Part shown: positions 18,026 to 27,090 of the stretch, in pieces
How the letters are laid out: the number at the start of each line of letters is the position of its first letter
Position numbering within the stretch: position 1 is the first letter of the stretch
Source: Ruminococcus sp.
GTDB lineage: Bacteria > Bacillota > Clostridia > Oscillospirales > Ruminococcaceae
Reading direction: 5' to 3'
Length of the DNA: 64,000 bases
Assembly: GCA_017529875.1 (NCBI GenBank)
Contig: JAFXNC010000028.1
Coordinates: forward strand, 31,001 to 95,000
Translations under genes and position numbers: made by a program
The notes under the pieces: generated by a model
What the model was told of the DNA's origin: nothing
Seen by the model: the letters and a program-made list of their open reading frames with translations, nothing else
The model's database searches: none

Positions 18026-19984
18026 TTATTCGATAGCAGTTGAGAACTCGGTCTTGACAGGTTCAAAGGGCTTGCCGTTGCCGCTGTAGAACCTCGAGAA
18101 GATCTCGTAGAACTCAAGCCTGATTATCTGTATCGCCACGATCATGCCCTCCATGACCATAACGAAAGCGTTGCCTATGATCACTACTGCGGGCTTGGCG
18201 CCGGTGCCTACCATACCCATGAGGGTGGATACCACCAGCATCATGCCTGCGTGGGAGAGGACGAAGCCGCCCACTCTCAGAAAGCTCATGGTGTTCGAGA
18301 CGTAGCTCAGCAGGTACTCGAACATCTCAAAGAAGTTCTCCACGATGAAGTTGCCCACGGTCATGTCTTCCTCGTCGTTGGAGAGGCGGAACTCCTTGTA
18401 CTTGACCACCGCCGCGAAGGGCACCTTGCAGAAGATGCAGATCGCCGGCACCACGATCAGCAGTATAACGAAGGGTGCGGACATCACTTCAACATCAAAC
18501 AGCATGGTGGCCACCACGCCTGCGGCGATCGACCCGTAGAACACCAGTCCCGCGATGCCGTTGTTGGAGAACACCGCTTTTTCGATATCGTGTTCCTTGA
18601 AACCTATGATGATGTTGAGTATCATCGAAATGACTATCAGCGCCACGCCTATCCCCACCGCCGTCAGCAGTATGAAGGAGGTGTTGTGGAACGGATGCAG
18701 GGGCAGGAGATCTATCCCCAGGCTCTCATAGACCGGATCGAGCAGCTCTTCAAAGCCGAAGACCGAGCCGTATATCGCTCCGAACAGCATACTTGATATG
18801 CCGCAGCGGGTCATCATGCCGCCGAAATTCTTGTGGACTTTTTTGCCTATTATCAGACCCAGCAGGAAGACTATAAAGCCCTGTCCCACATCGCCGAACA
18901 TGATGCCGAACATCAGCGTGTAGGTCAGCGCCACGAAGGCCGTGGGGTTGTAGCCGGTGTAATCCGGCAGACCGTACATCTCGACGAGCATGGTGTAAGG
19001 CCGTGTCAGGCGGGTGTTTTTGAGCACCGTGGGCGGCGTGCAGCTGGAATCCGCATCCGCCGGCATAAACGTCACCGAAATATTCTCGCAGCCCTCAAAG
19101 AACTTTTCAAAGTCCTTGTGTTTCTTCTTGGGTACGAAGCCCTTTATGTAGATCTTGTCCCTGAGCACGCCCACCTTGCGCCGCAGCTCGAATACGCTGC
19201 GCTTGTGGCAGAGCTTTGAGTAAGCCCGCTGTATCTCCGGCTCGTGGATCCGGGCGAAGCTTTTCAGCTCCCGGTCGGCGGTCTCGGCGATCTTTTCCTC
19301 CTCGGCGATCTCGTCTTCCAGGAGTTTAAACGCTTCGGCGGTGTTGCCCCGGACGAAATCCGGTATCCTCACCGTCTCGAAGAACAGGGATGTGAACAGG
19401 TCGTCCACCAGCTCCTTGTCGTCCTTGGGACAGAAGTACATCCCCCAGCAGTAATTGCGGTCCTGCTCGAAGGGTACGAAGAAGAAATTCTGATCGTAGT
19501 AGTCCAGCTTTGCGCGGCTCTCCAAAGGCAGCTTGCCCACCCTGACGTGGACGTGCTTGCAGCTGAATATCCTGTCGAACTGCTCGTTGAGGCCGTTTAG
19601 GTGCTTGATCTGTATCATGGCGTTTTTACGCTGTGATATGATCTGCAATGCCGCTTGCTTTTGCTTTGAGGCCTCCGCCAGGGATCCTTCGAGACTGTCG
19701 CAGAAGTCGGTGAAATCCGCTCCCGACTCGAGCTTGCAGACGGAGTACTCCGTCTCCTCCAGCTTGATATCCAGCTCCGTGGCGATGGACGCAAGGTTTT
19801 TCAGCGGCACATCGTAAGGGTTTTTGTCGTTGAGCAGCTGCAACGCTCTCTCCCCGCCTCCCGTGTTAGAGGACACTGCCGATTCAAGCTGGAAACAGCC
19901 GCTCTCGCAGCATTTTTCCAGTACCGTATCAAGGCAGTCCCTTGCGGCAGTGAGGGAGACAAACTCCATCTTCTCTATTGCCAT
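18026..19984 (-). CDS. ntpI: V-type ATPase subunit I (a subunit)
   Basis: 652 residues. N-terminal cytoplasmic domain of about 330 residues with coiled coils, then about eight membrane helices that hold the ion half-channels. Conserved blocks PTVLKNTRLTRPYTMLVEMY, MFGIMFGDVGQG and SYVSNTMSFLRVGGF are present; the last bears the essential arginine. Start has GGAGGAAAC. Confidence 0.96.
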   Translation of the reverse strand: MAIEKMEFVSLTAARDCLDTVLEKCCESGCFQLESAVSSNTGGGERALQLLNDKNPYDVPLKNLASIATELDIKLEETEYSVCKLESGADFTDFCDSLEGSLAEASKQKQAALQIISQRKNAMIQIKHLNGLNEQFDRIFSCKHVHVRVGKLPLESRAKLDYYDQNFFFVPFEQDRNYCWGMYFCPKDDKELVDDLFTSLFFETVRIPDFVRGNTAEAFKLLEDEIAEEEKIAETADRELKSFARIHEPEIQRAYSKLCHKRSVFELRRKVGVLRDKIYIKGFVPKKKHKDFEKFFEGCENISVTFMPADADSSCTPPTVLKNTRLTRPYTMLVEMYGLPDYTGYNPTAFVALTYTLMFGIMFGDVGQGFIVFLLGLIIGKKVHKNFGGMMTRCGISSMLFGAIYGSVFGFEELLDPVYESLGIDLLPLHPFHNTSFILLTAVGIGVALIVISMILNIIIGFKEHDIEKAVFSNNGIAGLVFYGSIAAGVVATMLFDVEVMSAPFVILLIVVPAICIFCKVPFAAVVKYKEFRLSNDEEDMTVGNFIVENFFEMFEYLLSYVSNTMSFLRVGGFVLSHAGMMLVVSTLMGMVGTGAKPAVVIIGNAFVMVMEGMIVAIQIIRLEFYEIFSRFYSGNGKPFEPVKTEFSTAIE

Positions 19985-20008
19985 TGTCAGTTTCCTCCAT
20001 TGCTGCCG

Positions 20009-21049
20009 TCAGAAGATCAGCAGCTTGTATATCATCGCAGGGTCAACGTCATACCTGACGCCTTCAATGACCCTGACGGTATTGCTCACTTCGTTCATAC
20101 AGATATACATGAACGCATACAGTGCCTCCGGCGCCGAGGTGGTCCTTGCAAGGGTGTGCTCCATCATGGCAAGGGTGCGCCTGCGCAGGGGCGGCTCGAT
20201 GTCCTCGTCGTCAGGGCTCATGTAGCGCCCCACGCTCGACTTCATCAGCATGGCGGTCATCTGTGCGGGGGTCTCGCAGTCGAAATAGCGGTTCAGAGCA
20301 GTCTTGCCCATATGGGTAAAGGGCAGCACCGTCCTGCGTATCTCGTCCGGGGTATACCCGAAAAAGGCCTTCAGCCTGTAAGCGTTTATCAGGTTTATGG
20401 CGTCCAGCTCGGTGCGTATCATGCGCAGCAGCTCGTCGCCCGCGCTGCCGAAGCCGCTTTTCTTCACGTCCTCGATGAGCCTGGTGCAGTAGTCGGTGCG
20501 GAGCTTTATCTCCGCGTCGGTGAAATCCACCTTGCCCTGCTCGGTGCGGGCAAAGCTTTTGAAAAGCTTGAAATAGCCGGTGCCCTTCAGCGCCGCCGTC
20601 AGCTCGTCGATGTCCTTGCACTTTGCCAGCTCCAAAAACGGGATCTTAGAGTGTTCTATGAGCTGTGCGGGCAGCGACTGTACGAAGCTGGTCTGCAAGC
20701 CGCAGCTCACGGCGTTGACCAGGCTTATCATCTGTGCGCACTCGTAGCGCCTGAGCATGAACTTGTAAAAGGGCTTGTCCATGCCCGGAAAACGGCAGAG
20801 CCTGCCGTAGATATCTATATTCGCAGCCTGCACCAGCTGTTCGAGGAAACCTCTGTGAACGGAGCTGGGGTCAACGTCCCGCAGACGGTCTGCGTATCTC
20901 GGGGTGCGGCTCAGATATTCCGCCACCTCCGCGACGCTGCGCTTGGCCACCATCTCCCGGAAGTCCTCCTGCGTCAGCATATTGCCATGCACCGAGCGTA
21001 TCTTCGCCGCGATGGCATGGGTCGAATAACCCTCAAGCGTTGCCCTCAC
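20009..21049 (-). CDS. ntpC: V-type ATPase subunit C (d-type, rotor coupling)
   Basis: 346 residues, all helical, three repeated bundles typical of subunit C/d, which links the membrane ring to the D-F shaft. Contains DAINLINAYRLKAFFGYTPD. The listed GTG start has a poorly spaced Shine-Dalgarno; a TTG five codons downstream has GGGTGAGG at better spacing and may be the true start. Confidence 0.9.
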   Translation of the reverse strand: MRATLEGYSTHAIAAKIRSVHGNMLTQEDFREMVAKRSVAEVAEYLSRTPRYADRLRDVDPSSVHRGFLEQLVQAANIDIYGRLCRFPGMDKPFYKFMLRRYECAQMISLVNAVSCGLQTSFVQSLPAQLIEHSKIPFLELAKCKDIDELTAALKGTGYFKLFKSFARTEQGKVDFTDAEIKLRTDYCTRLIEDVKKSGFGSAGDELLRMIRTELDAINLINAYRLKAFFGYTPDEIRRTVLPFTHMGKTALNRYFDCETPAQMTAMLMKSSVGRYMSPDDEDIEPPLRRRTLAMMEHTLARTTSAPEALYAFMYICMNEVSNTVRVIEGVRYDVDPAMIYKLLIF

Positions 21050-21085
21050 CCCCTGCTGTCCGCGCCTTTGTGTGGTCGGGACAGG

Positions 21086-21397
21086 TCATTTTACCGTGGT
21101 CATGCGGGCGAAGATCTCCTCAGCCCACTTCTCGCCGTTTTTCTCAAACAGCGCCTCCAGCCCGGAAAGCTCCGCGTCCTTCCGGGCGTTTATGCTCTCC
21201 AGTTCCTTTGCGAGGCGGTCGCTGTTCTCAGCTCTGATGACCTCGGCATAGCTCTCGCAGTCCTCGGTGCACTGGCGTGCAAGACGGTCGCGCTCCACGT
21301 TGGCGGCAGCGATGAGCCGGCTGCTCTGCTCACGGGCCTCGGCAAGCTTTTCCTCGGCGAGGCTGTCGGTCTCCAGTATCTCAGCTATGATATCCAT
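21086..21397 (-). CDS. V-type ATPase peripheral stalk subunit (G/H type)
   Basis: 103 residues forming one long coiled coil rich in Ala, Glu and Arg (EEKLAEAREQSSRLIAAAN). Partner of subunit E in the stator. First gene of the operon, order stalk-C-I-K-F-E-A-B-D, common in clostridia. Confidence 0.88.
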   Translation of the reverse strand: MDIIAEILETDSLAEEKLAEAREQSSRLIAAANVERDRLARQCTEDCESYAEVIRAENSDRLAKELESINARKDAELSGLEALFEKNGEKWAEEIFARMTTVK

Positions 21398-21453
21398 ATG
21401 TACACCCTCTTGTCAAACCCCGTATCCCGGGGGCATATACCTGTACAGCATAT

Positions 21454-21482
21454 ATTTTACACCTTTTTAAAGCGTTTAGCAA
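21454..21482 (-). promoter_or_regulatory. Promoter of the V-ATPase operon
   Basis: Minus strand TTGCTA (21482-21477), 17-base spacer, TAAAAT (21459-21454), 57 bases upstream of the first ATG. Only promoter found for the whole 10.8-21.4 kb minus-strand array. Confidence 0.65.
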
Positions 21483-21681
21483 TAATTATTTTATAAATTT
21501 AAATGCTCTTTAACGATATTTGTATATTATGACCAACCTGCATAAAACTGTGTTTTGCGTTTTGTGCCTTTTGTGTATTCGCATAAAAACCCCGTGCTCC
21601 GATTGTGCGAAATGCACATTGTCAGCCGTCGAAATCAGTTGTTATTCGGCAGAAAAAGTCGCGGGAATTTGTTGCAGGCTA

Positions 21682-21710
21682 TTGACAAAAGCCGCGGATT
21701 GTGTTATATT
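21682..21710 (+). promoter_or_regulatory. Promoter of the ACT-domain/hom operon
   Basis: TTGACA (21682-21687), 17-base spacer, TATATT (21705-21710). The predicted start of transcription is about 37 bases before the TTG start codon. The stretch 21483-21681 holds no feature I can support. Confidence 0.85.
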
Positions 21711-21753
21711 TGTATTTGTTCTAAGCACAGTTGTTTTTCGGAGGTGGACTGCT

Positions 21754-22197
21754 TTGGACGAAAAGCCCGGCAGGCTCGTGATAGTCAGCGAGCAGGTTTT
21801 GCCTGAAATTATCTCAAAGGTGCTCGAGGCCAAGCGGCTCCGCGCACGCGGCGAGGCTGCGACCTCGGCTGAGGCGTGCCGCGCAGTCGGCATCTCCCGA
21901 AGCGCTTACTACAAATACAAAGACCAGGTCTGGGGCTACGAAGAACAGCTCCGCGACCGCATCGCCACAGTGTATCTCATGCTCCGGGACGAGAAGGGTG
22001 TGCTCTCCTCCATAATCGGCAAGCTCTATGAGCTGGGAGCGAATATACTGACGATCAATCAGAACATCCCAATCGACTCGGTGGCGACCGTTACCCTCTC
22101 CATAAGGTACGAGCAGGGCGAGACAGTGCAGTCCATAAGGTCGGAGCTGGAAAGGCTCAGCGGGGTCGTTGACGTCAAGCTGCTGGCGGGCGAATAA
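21754..22197 (+). CDS. ACT domain-containing protein (PheB/UPF0735 type)
   Basis: 147 residues. TTG start chosen because GGAGGTG lies 7 bases upstream and just after the promoter; the longer open frame from 21520 begins before the promoter and has no homology-like N-terminus. Residues about 45-65 (GISRSAYYKYKDQVWGY) form a helix-turn-helix-like segment, followed by a C-terminal ACT domain (DEKGVLSSIIGKLYELGANIL). In many Firmicutes this gene precedes hom, as here; it probably senses an amino acid and regulates aspartate-family synthesis. The regulatory role is inferred. Confidence 0.88.
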   Translation: MDEKPGRLVIVSEQVLPEIISKVLEAKRLRARGEAATSAEACRAVGISRSAYYKYKDQVWGYEEQLRDRIATVYLMLRDEKGVLSSIIGKLYELGANILTINQNIPIDSVATVTLSIRYEQGETVQSIRSELERLSGVVDVKLLAGE

Positions 22198-22223
22198 AGG
22201 GTATTACAGGAAGGATAGGAAAA

Positions 22224-23468
22224 ATGCAGAACATAGCTGTCATCGGCTACGGTGTAGTCGGCTCGGGTACAGTCGAGCTTTTTGAGAAGAACAAAGAGGA
22301 GATCTGCCGCAAGATCGGACGCGACTGCGGCATCAAGTACATCTGCGACCTGCGGGATTTCCCCGGAGACAAGTATGAAAGCAAGCTGGTCAAGGATTTC
22401 AACGTCATCTTAAACGACGACGATATCGAAGTAGTCGCCGAGGTAGTGGGCGGCGTCACCTTCGCTTACGAGTATACCAAGAAGCTCTTAGCCCGGGGCA
22501 AGAGCGTCGTCACCTCCAACAAAGAGCTGGTGGCGACCCACGGCGCAGAGCTCTTCGAGATCGCAAGGCAGAACAACTGCAATTACCTCTTTGAGGCCAG
22601 CGTGGGCGGCGGCATACCCATTATCCGCCCCCTGAACAAGTGCCTTGCCGGCAACTCTATCGAGCAGATCTCCGGCATACTCAACGGCACCACCAACTTC
22701 ATCCTCACCAAGATGATCCGCGAGCAGATGACCTTCGAGGACGCCCTCAAAATGGCTCAGGAGCTGGGCTACGCCGAGGCCGATCCCACCGCTGACGTGG
22801 AGGGGCACGACGCCTGCCGCAAGATCTGCATACTGGGCTCACTGGCCTACGGCAAGCAAATCTACCCCCAGTACGTTCACTGCTCCGGCATATCCCGCAT
22901 CACCCTTGACGACGTGGAGTACGCTGAGAACGCCGGCTACGGCATCAAGCTCGTCGGCACTGTAAAGCCCGCAGGCAACGGCAGGATCAGCGCTATCGTA
23001 TGCCCCAGGCTGGTTCCCAAGAGCTCTCTGCTGGCCTCCGTTGACGACGTATACAACGCTATCTCCGTTACCGGCGACGGCGTAGGCGACGTGCTGTTCT
23101 ACGGCAAGGGCGCTGGCAAGCTCCCCACCGCCTCTGCGGTAGTGGGGGACATCATCGACTGTCTCAAACACCACGACAGGCACATCATGCTGGACTGGGA
23201 AGACTGCACCGATCCCTCTTACGTAGTCCCCTACAAGCAGACCGAGAACTCCATGTACGTGCGCATCAAGGCCGCCGATGCAGATGCAGAGGATCTGAAA
23301 CCTGCTATCACCGAGCTGTTCGGCAAGGTTATGTACCTCGAGAGAAACGGCCGTCCCGACGACGAGCTGGCCTTCATCACCCCGGTAATGGTAGAAGCGA
23401 AGCTGGACGACGCTCTGGCAAAGCTCTCCGAGTCCGCAGAGATCGCCTCCAAGATAAGGCTTATGTAA
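22224..23468 (+). CDS. hom: Homoserine dehydrogenase
   Basis: 414 residues. Converts aspartate semialdehyde to homoserine with NAD(P)H, en route to threonine and methionine. N-terminal Rossmann motif GYGVVGSGTVELF, substrate/catalytic blocks EASVGGGIPIIRPL and GILNGTTNFILTKM, and EADPTADVEGHDACRKI. The C-terminal approximately 75 residues form an ACT domain, which usually allows threonine feedback. Starts 26 bases after the ACT-domain gene, AGGAAGG upstream. Confidence 0.96.
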   Translation: MQNIAVIGYGVVGSGTVELFEKNKEEICRKIGRDCGIKYICDLRDFPGDKYESKLVKDFNVILNDDDIEVVAEVVGGVTFAYEYTKKLLARGKSVVTSNKELVATHGAELFEIARQNNCNYLFEASVGGGIPIIRPLNKCLAGNSIEQISGILNGTTNFILTKMIREQMTFEDALKMAQELGYAEADPTADVEGHDACRKICILGSLAYGKQIYPQYVHCSGISRITLDDVEYAENAGYGIKLVGTVKPAGNGRISAIVCPRLVPKSSLLASVDDVYNAISVTGDGVGDVLFYGKGAGKLPTASAVVGDIIDCLKHHDRHIMLDWEDCTDPSYVVPYKQTENSMYVRIKAADADAEDLKPAITELFGKVMYLERNGRPDDELAFITPVMVEAKLDDALAKLSESAEIASKIRLM

Positions 23469-23612
23469 ATAAAGAATATAGAAGAAATAATAAAGAATAA
23501 AGAATGATCAAGGGGTCCGCAAAGCGGACGAAAAAACATCGCCAACGGCGATACCGGAGAGCTTTAGCTCTCTATTGTTCTTTATTCTTTTTTCTTTATT
23601 CTTTCTTATTTA
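23466..23612. repeat. Dispersed repeat, copy A (AT-rich inverted ends, GTCCGC hairpin)
   Basis: Ends are imperfect inverted repeats of AATAAAGAATAAAGAAT. Inside are the hairpin GTCCGCAAAGCGGAC (23515-23529), a TCGCCAACGGCGA stem and GAGAGCTTTAGCTCTC. Lies between the convergent hom and gpmI genes. Two further copies at 29260-29390 and 31208-31340 share the 15-base hairpin exactly. Confidence 0.8.
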
Positions 23613-23617
23613 AAAAA

Positions 23618-23656
23618 GCAAAGGCACCTCCGTCAGTTACCTGACAAAGGTGCCTT
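23618..23656 (-). terminator. Terminator of the glycolytic operon
   Basis: Minus strand AAGGCACCTTTGTCAGGT pairs with its complement across a short loop and is followed by TTTGCTTTTTT. Closely matches the hairpin at 31365-31400 beside another repeat copy. Confidence 0.85.
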
Positions 23657-23680
23657 ACAGAAAACAAATCGTGCCGTGCC

Positions 23681-25267
23681 TCAGATCATGGACTTCTCCC
23701 AGCACTCGGGAGCTTCAAGACCCAGGAGCTTCGCTACTGTGGGCGCTACGTTGGCAAGACCGTACTTCTTGCTGTCGGCGTCGATGATGTCGTGGCGGGT
23801 CTCCTTGTCCCAGATGATGAAGGGAACACGGTTGAGGGAGTGAGCGGTACGTACCTGGATCTCGCCCTTCTTGTTCTTCTCCAGCATCTCGTCGGCGTTG
23901 CCGTGGTCGGCAGTCACCAGCAGGGTGCAGTTGCACTCGTCGCAGACCTTGATGAGCCTTGCAAGACCCAGGTCAACGGCCTCAACGCCGGTGATGGTGG
24001 CGTCCATGTTGCCGGTGTGGCCTACCATGTCGCCGTTGGGATAGTTGCAGCGGATAAAGTCATACTTGCCGGAGCGGATAGCCTCGATAAGATCGTCGGT
24101 GATCTCGGCGGACTTCATCCAGGGGCGCTCGTCGAAGGATACGCGGTCGGAGGGGATCTCCTTCCAGGTCTCCAGCTCGTCGTCGAAGCGCTCGGAGCGG
24201 TTGCCGTTCCAGAAATATGTAACGTGACCGTACTTCTGGGTCTCGGAAACGGCATAGGAGTAAAGGCCGTTCTTAGCCAGCAGCTCGGAGAGGGTGTTCT
24301 TGATCTCGGGGGGATTTACAAGGTACTTCTTGGGGATCTTGAGGTCGCCGTCGTATTCCAGCATACCTGCATAGATCACATCGGGGATAACGCCTCTGTC
24401 GAAGAACTTGAACTCGTCGCCGCCGTCGAAGGCCATGGAGATCTCGATAGCGCGGTCGCCGCGGAAGTTGAAGAGGATCATGCTGTCGCCGTCAACTACC
24501 TGACCTACGGGCTTGCCGTCCTTGGCGATAACGAACTCAGGCAGATCCTGGTCGATAGCGCCGGTCTCGTTTCTCAGGGTGTCAACTGCTTCAAGGGCGT
24601 TTGCGAACTGTCTGCCCTGACCGTGAACGTGGGTGTTCCAGCCCCGCTCTACCATGCCCCAGTCGGCCTGGTATCTGTCCATGGTGATCTTCATACGTCC
24701 GCCGCCGGAGGCGATCTGAGCGTCGAAAGTGCCGTCATTGAGGGCAGCAAGGCAGTCCTCCAGCTCCTTGATGTAGACAGGAGCGGATGTGGCGGGAACG
24801 TCTCTGCCGTCCAGCAGGATGTGGCAGCGTACCTTCTTCACGCCCTCAGCCTTGGCCTGAGCCAGCATCTTCTCCAGGTGGTGGATGTTGGAGTGAACGT
24901 TTCCGTCAGAGAGCAGACCCAGGAAATGCAGGGTGCTGTCCTTGGTCTTGACGTTGTCGGTGAGCAGCTTCCAGGTGGAGGATGCGAACATCTTGCCGCT
25001 CTCGATAGACTCGTTTACCAGCTTTGCGCCCTGGGAGTAGATCTGTCCGCAGCCGAGCGCGTTGTGGCCTACCTCGGAGTTGCCCATGTCGTCGTCGGAG
25101 GGAAGACCTACGGCGTCGCCGTGAGCTTTAAGGGAAGTGTTGGGGTAGTTTTTCAGCAGCATATCCAGCGTAGGGGTGTTAGCCTCGGTAACTGCGTCGC
25201 CGAGACCGGTCACGGAAAAGCCCACACCGTCCATGACTACAAGTACAACTGTTTTTTTCTTTGCCAT
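23681..25267 (-). CDS. gpmI: 2,3-bisphosphoglycerate-independent phosphoglycerate mutase
   Basis: 528 residues, usual length. Interconverts 3- and 2-phosphoglycerate in glycolysis using two Mn2+. VVMDGVGFSV (metal site) at the N-terminus, the phosphoserine loop DDDMGNSEVGHNALG at about residue 58-72, and the second metal cluster TADHGNADEM near residue 450. AAAGGA precedes the ATG. Last gene of the pgk-tpiA-gpmI unit. Confidence 0.97.
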   Translation of the reverse strand: MAKKKTVVLVVMDGVGFSVTGLGDAVTEANTPTLDMLLKNYPNTSLKAHGDAVGLPSDDDMGNSEVGHNALGCGQIYSQGAKLVNESIESGKMFASSTWKLLTDNVKTKDSTLHFLGLLSDGNVHSNIHHLEKMLAQAKAEGVKKVRCHILLDGRDVPATSAPVYIKELEDCLAALNDGTFDAQIASGGGRMKITMDRYQADWGMVERGWNTHVHGQGRQFANALEAVDTLRNETGAIDQDLPEFVIAKDGKPVGQVVDGDSMILFNFRGDRAIEISMAFDGGDEFKFFDRGVIPDVIYAGMLEYDGDLKIPKKYLVNPPEIKNTLSELLAKNGLYSYAVSETQKYGHVTYFWNGNRSERFDDELETWKEIPSDRVSFDERPWMKSAEITDDLIEAIRSGKYDFIRCNYPNGDMVGHTGNMDATITGVEAVDLGLARLIKVCDECNCTLLVTADHGNADEMLEKNKKGEIQVRTAHSLNRVPFIIWDKETRHDIIDADSKKYGLANVAPTVAKLLGLEAPECWEKSMI

Positions 25268-25434
25268 ATTGATTTCCTTTCTATGTCAGGTGTATCACAC
25301 CTTGATAACTTTCCCACGCCGTCTGCGGCAGCCGGGAGCAATTGGGAAAATGCATCCCCCGCTGTCGCGGAGAAGCGCATTTTTCGCCGAATGATCTTTC
25401 TGTTGAGCATCCCCGTGTTTCAGAGGAACGCTTT

Positions 25435-26130
25435 TTACCAGTAGATAACGCAGAAACCCGTTTCGGGATCCACGAGGTAGGCGGGGCACTGCCTGTCGTA
25501 TTCGCCCATGGAGTAGACCTCGGCATCGCCTATGGAGCGTCCCTGCTCCTCGCAGTAGACCCGGAGCTTCTTGTGTACGAAGCTGTCCGCCTCAACAAGT
25601 GTGCCGCCCTTTGCAAGCGCGGTCTCCCGCAGCTCCTTGACGCCTTCCTCGTCGGCGGTGAAGTGTATCCTCGCACCGGGTATGCCCTCGCTTGCGGAGG
25701 GTATGAACCTCATGCTGTAATCCTCCGCGCCGGAGGGTATGCTGTCGGGCATGAAGGAGAGCTGTTCGCTGTCAACGCCGTTGCCCAGGCAGTAAAGGGA
25801 CTTGCGCACCGAGTACAGCGACTTCATGCCGCTGTCCATGCCGGTGATGAGCACCATGCACAAGGCCAGTACGACGCCCGCGAATATCCTAAGCCCCATG
25901 GAGACCTTCCTGACCTTAGAGGAGGGCTCTCCCCTGTTGAGTATGTACTGGACGACAGCAAACACCACCCCGAAGCCCGCCGCGATCAGCGTGATCCGCA
26001 GATAGGTGAGCCCGCTCCACAGCGGAGACGCAAAAAGGCAGCCGCCTATCAGCAGGTCAACTGTTCGTTTGACGGGTCTCGGCGGTTTTCCGGTGTAATC
26101 GCCGTCGATGATCTTGATGTCCTGTGCCAT
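25435..26130 (-). CDS. Hypothetical membrane protein between tpiA and gpmI
   Basis: 231 residues: short cytoplasmic N-terminus, three predicted helices within about residues 25-105, then a soluble C-terminal domain of about 120 residues ending in DPETGFCVIYW. No family recognised. Ribosome binding site is weak (AAGAAG). It lies in the glycolytic operon, so it should be co-expressed with tpiA and gpmI. A 167-base gap to gpmI holds only minor stems. Confidence 0.65.
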   Translation of the reverse strand: MAQDIKIIDGDYTGKPPRPVKRTVDLLIGGCLFASPLWSGLTYLRITLIAAGFGVVFAVVQYILNRGEPSSKVRKVSMGLRIFAGVVLALCMVLITGMDSGMKSLYSVRKSLYCLGNGVDSEQLSFMPDSIPSGAEDYSMRFIPSASEGIPGARIHFTADEEGVKELRETALAKGGTLVEADSFVHKKLRVYCEEQGRSIGDAEVYSMGEYDRQCPAYLVDPETGFCVIYW

Positions 26131-26195
26131 ACTATCACGCTTCTTTTTCCGGAAGTAGGATGTCAGGGGTCAAACCGGGCAAAGTCCGGGATATC

Positions 26196-26972
26196 TCAGC
26201 CCTCTACCGCAGCCTGTACGATAACGTTGAAATCGTTGGCCTTCAGGGAAGCGCCGCCGATAAGACCGCCGTCTACGTTCTCCTTGGAGAGCAGCTCTGC
26301 GGCGTTGCCGGCGTTCATGGAGCCGCCGTACTGGATAGTAACAGCCTGAGCGGTGGCCTCGTCATACTTCTTGGCAAGCTGTGCTCTGATGAATGCGCAG
26401 ACCTCCTCAGCCTGATCGGCGGTAGCGGTCTTGCCGGTGCCGATAGCCCATACAGGCTCGTAAGCGATGACTACTTTCTTGACGTCCTCAGCGGAAACGT
26501 CCCACAGGTCGAGCTTGATCTGACGGGCGATGACTTCCTCGGTGATAGCGCACTCGCGCTCCCAGAGCAGCTCGCCTACGCATACGATGGGCTTAAGGCC
26601 GGCAGCGAGAGCAGCCTTGGTCCTCTTGTTCACGGTCTCGTCGGTCTCGCCGAAGTACTGTCTTCTCTCGCTGTGACCGATGATAACATACTCAACGCCC
26701 AGCTCTACCAGCATATCTGCGCTGATCTCGCCGGTGAAAGCGCCGCTCTTTTCAAAGTGAACGTTCTCGGCGCCGACCTTAACGTTGCTGCCTGCGGTGG
26801 CTGCAACAGCGGTCTCGAGATTGGTGAAGGGCACGCAGGTGATGACCTCTACCTTGCCCTCAGCGTTGGCTACCAGGGGCTTGATAGCCTCGATGAGCTC
26901 CTTGGCCTCGGGACGGGTCTTGTTCATTTTCCAGTTACCGGCGATGATCGCCTTTCTGACACTCTTTTTCAT
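26196..26972 (-). CDS. tpiA: Triosephosphate isomerase
   Basis: 258 residues. Interconverts DHAP and glyceraldehyde 3-phosphate. Lysine in GNWKMNKT, catalytic histidine in IIGHSERRQYFGE, catalytic glutamate in VIAYEPVWAIGTGK, phosphate loop YGGSMNAGN. AAAGGAG before the ATG. Confidence 0.97.
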   Translation of the reverse strand: MKKSVRKAIIAGNWKMNKTRPEAKELIEAIKPLVANAEGKVEVITCVPFTNLETAVAATAGSNVKVGAENVHFEKSGAFTGEISADMLVELGVEYVIIGHSERRQYFGETDETVNKRTKAALAAGLKPIVCVGELLWERECAITEEVIARQIKLDLWDVSAEDVKKVVIAYEPVWAIGTGKTATADQAEEVCAFIRAQLAKKYDEATAQAVTIQYGGSMNAGNAAELLSKENVDGGLIGGASLKANDFNVIVQAAVEG

Positions 26973-27090
26973 GGTGATTACTCCTTTGTTTATGTTGATT
27001 TACGGTGTATAAGCCCGGCTACGGGGCCGGGGAAGATGTGCAAAACCAACTCTCCCGCCGGGGGCGGAGGGATCGTTTTGCGCCGAAGGA

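Noticed and set aside
21520..21753. Extended N-terminus of the ACT-domain protein
   Set aside because: It starts before the consensus promoter at 21682-21710, so it would not be on the mRNA; the TTG at 21754 has GGAGGTG.
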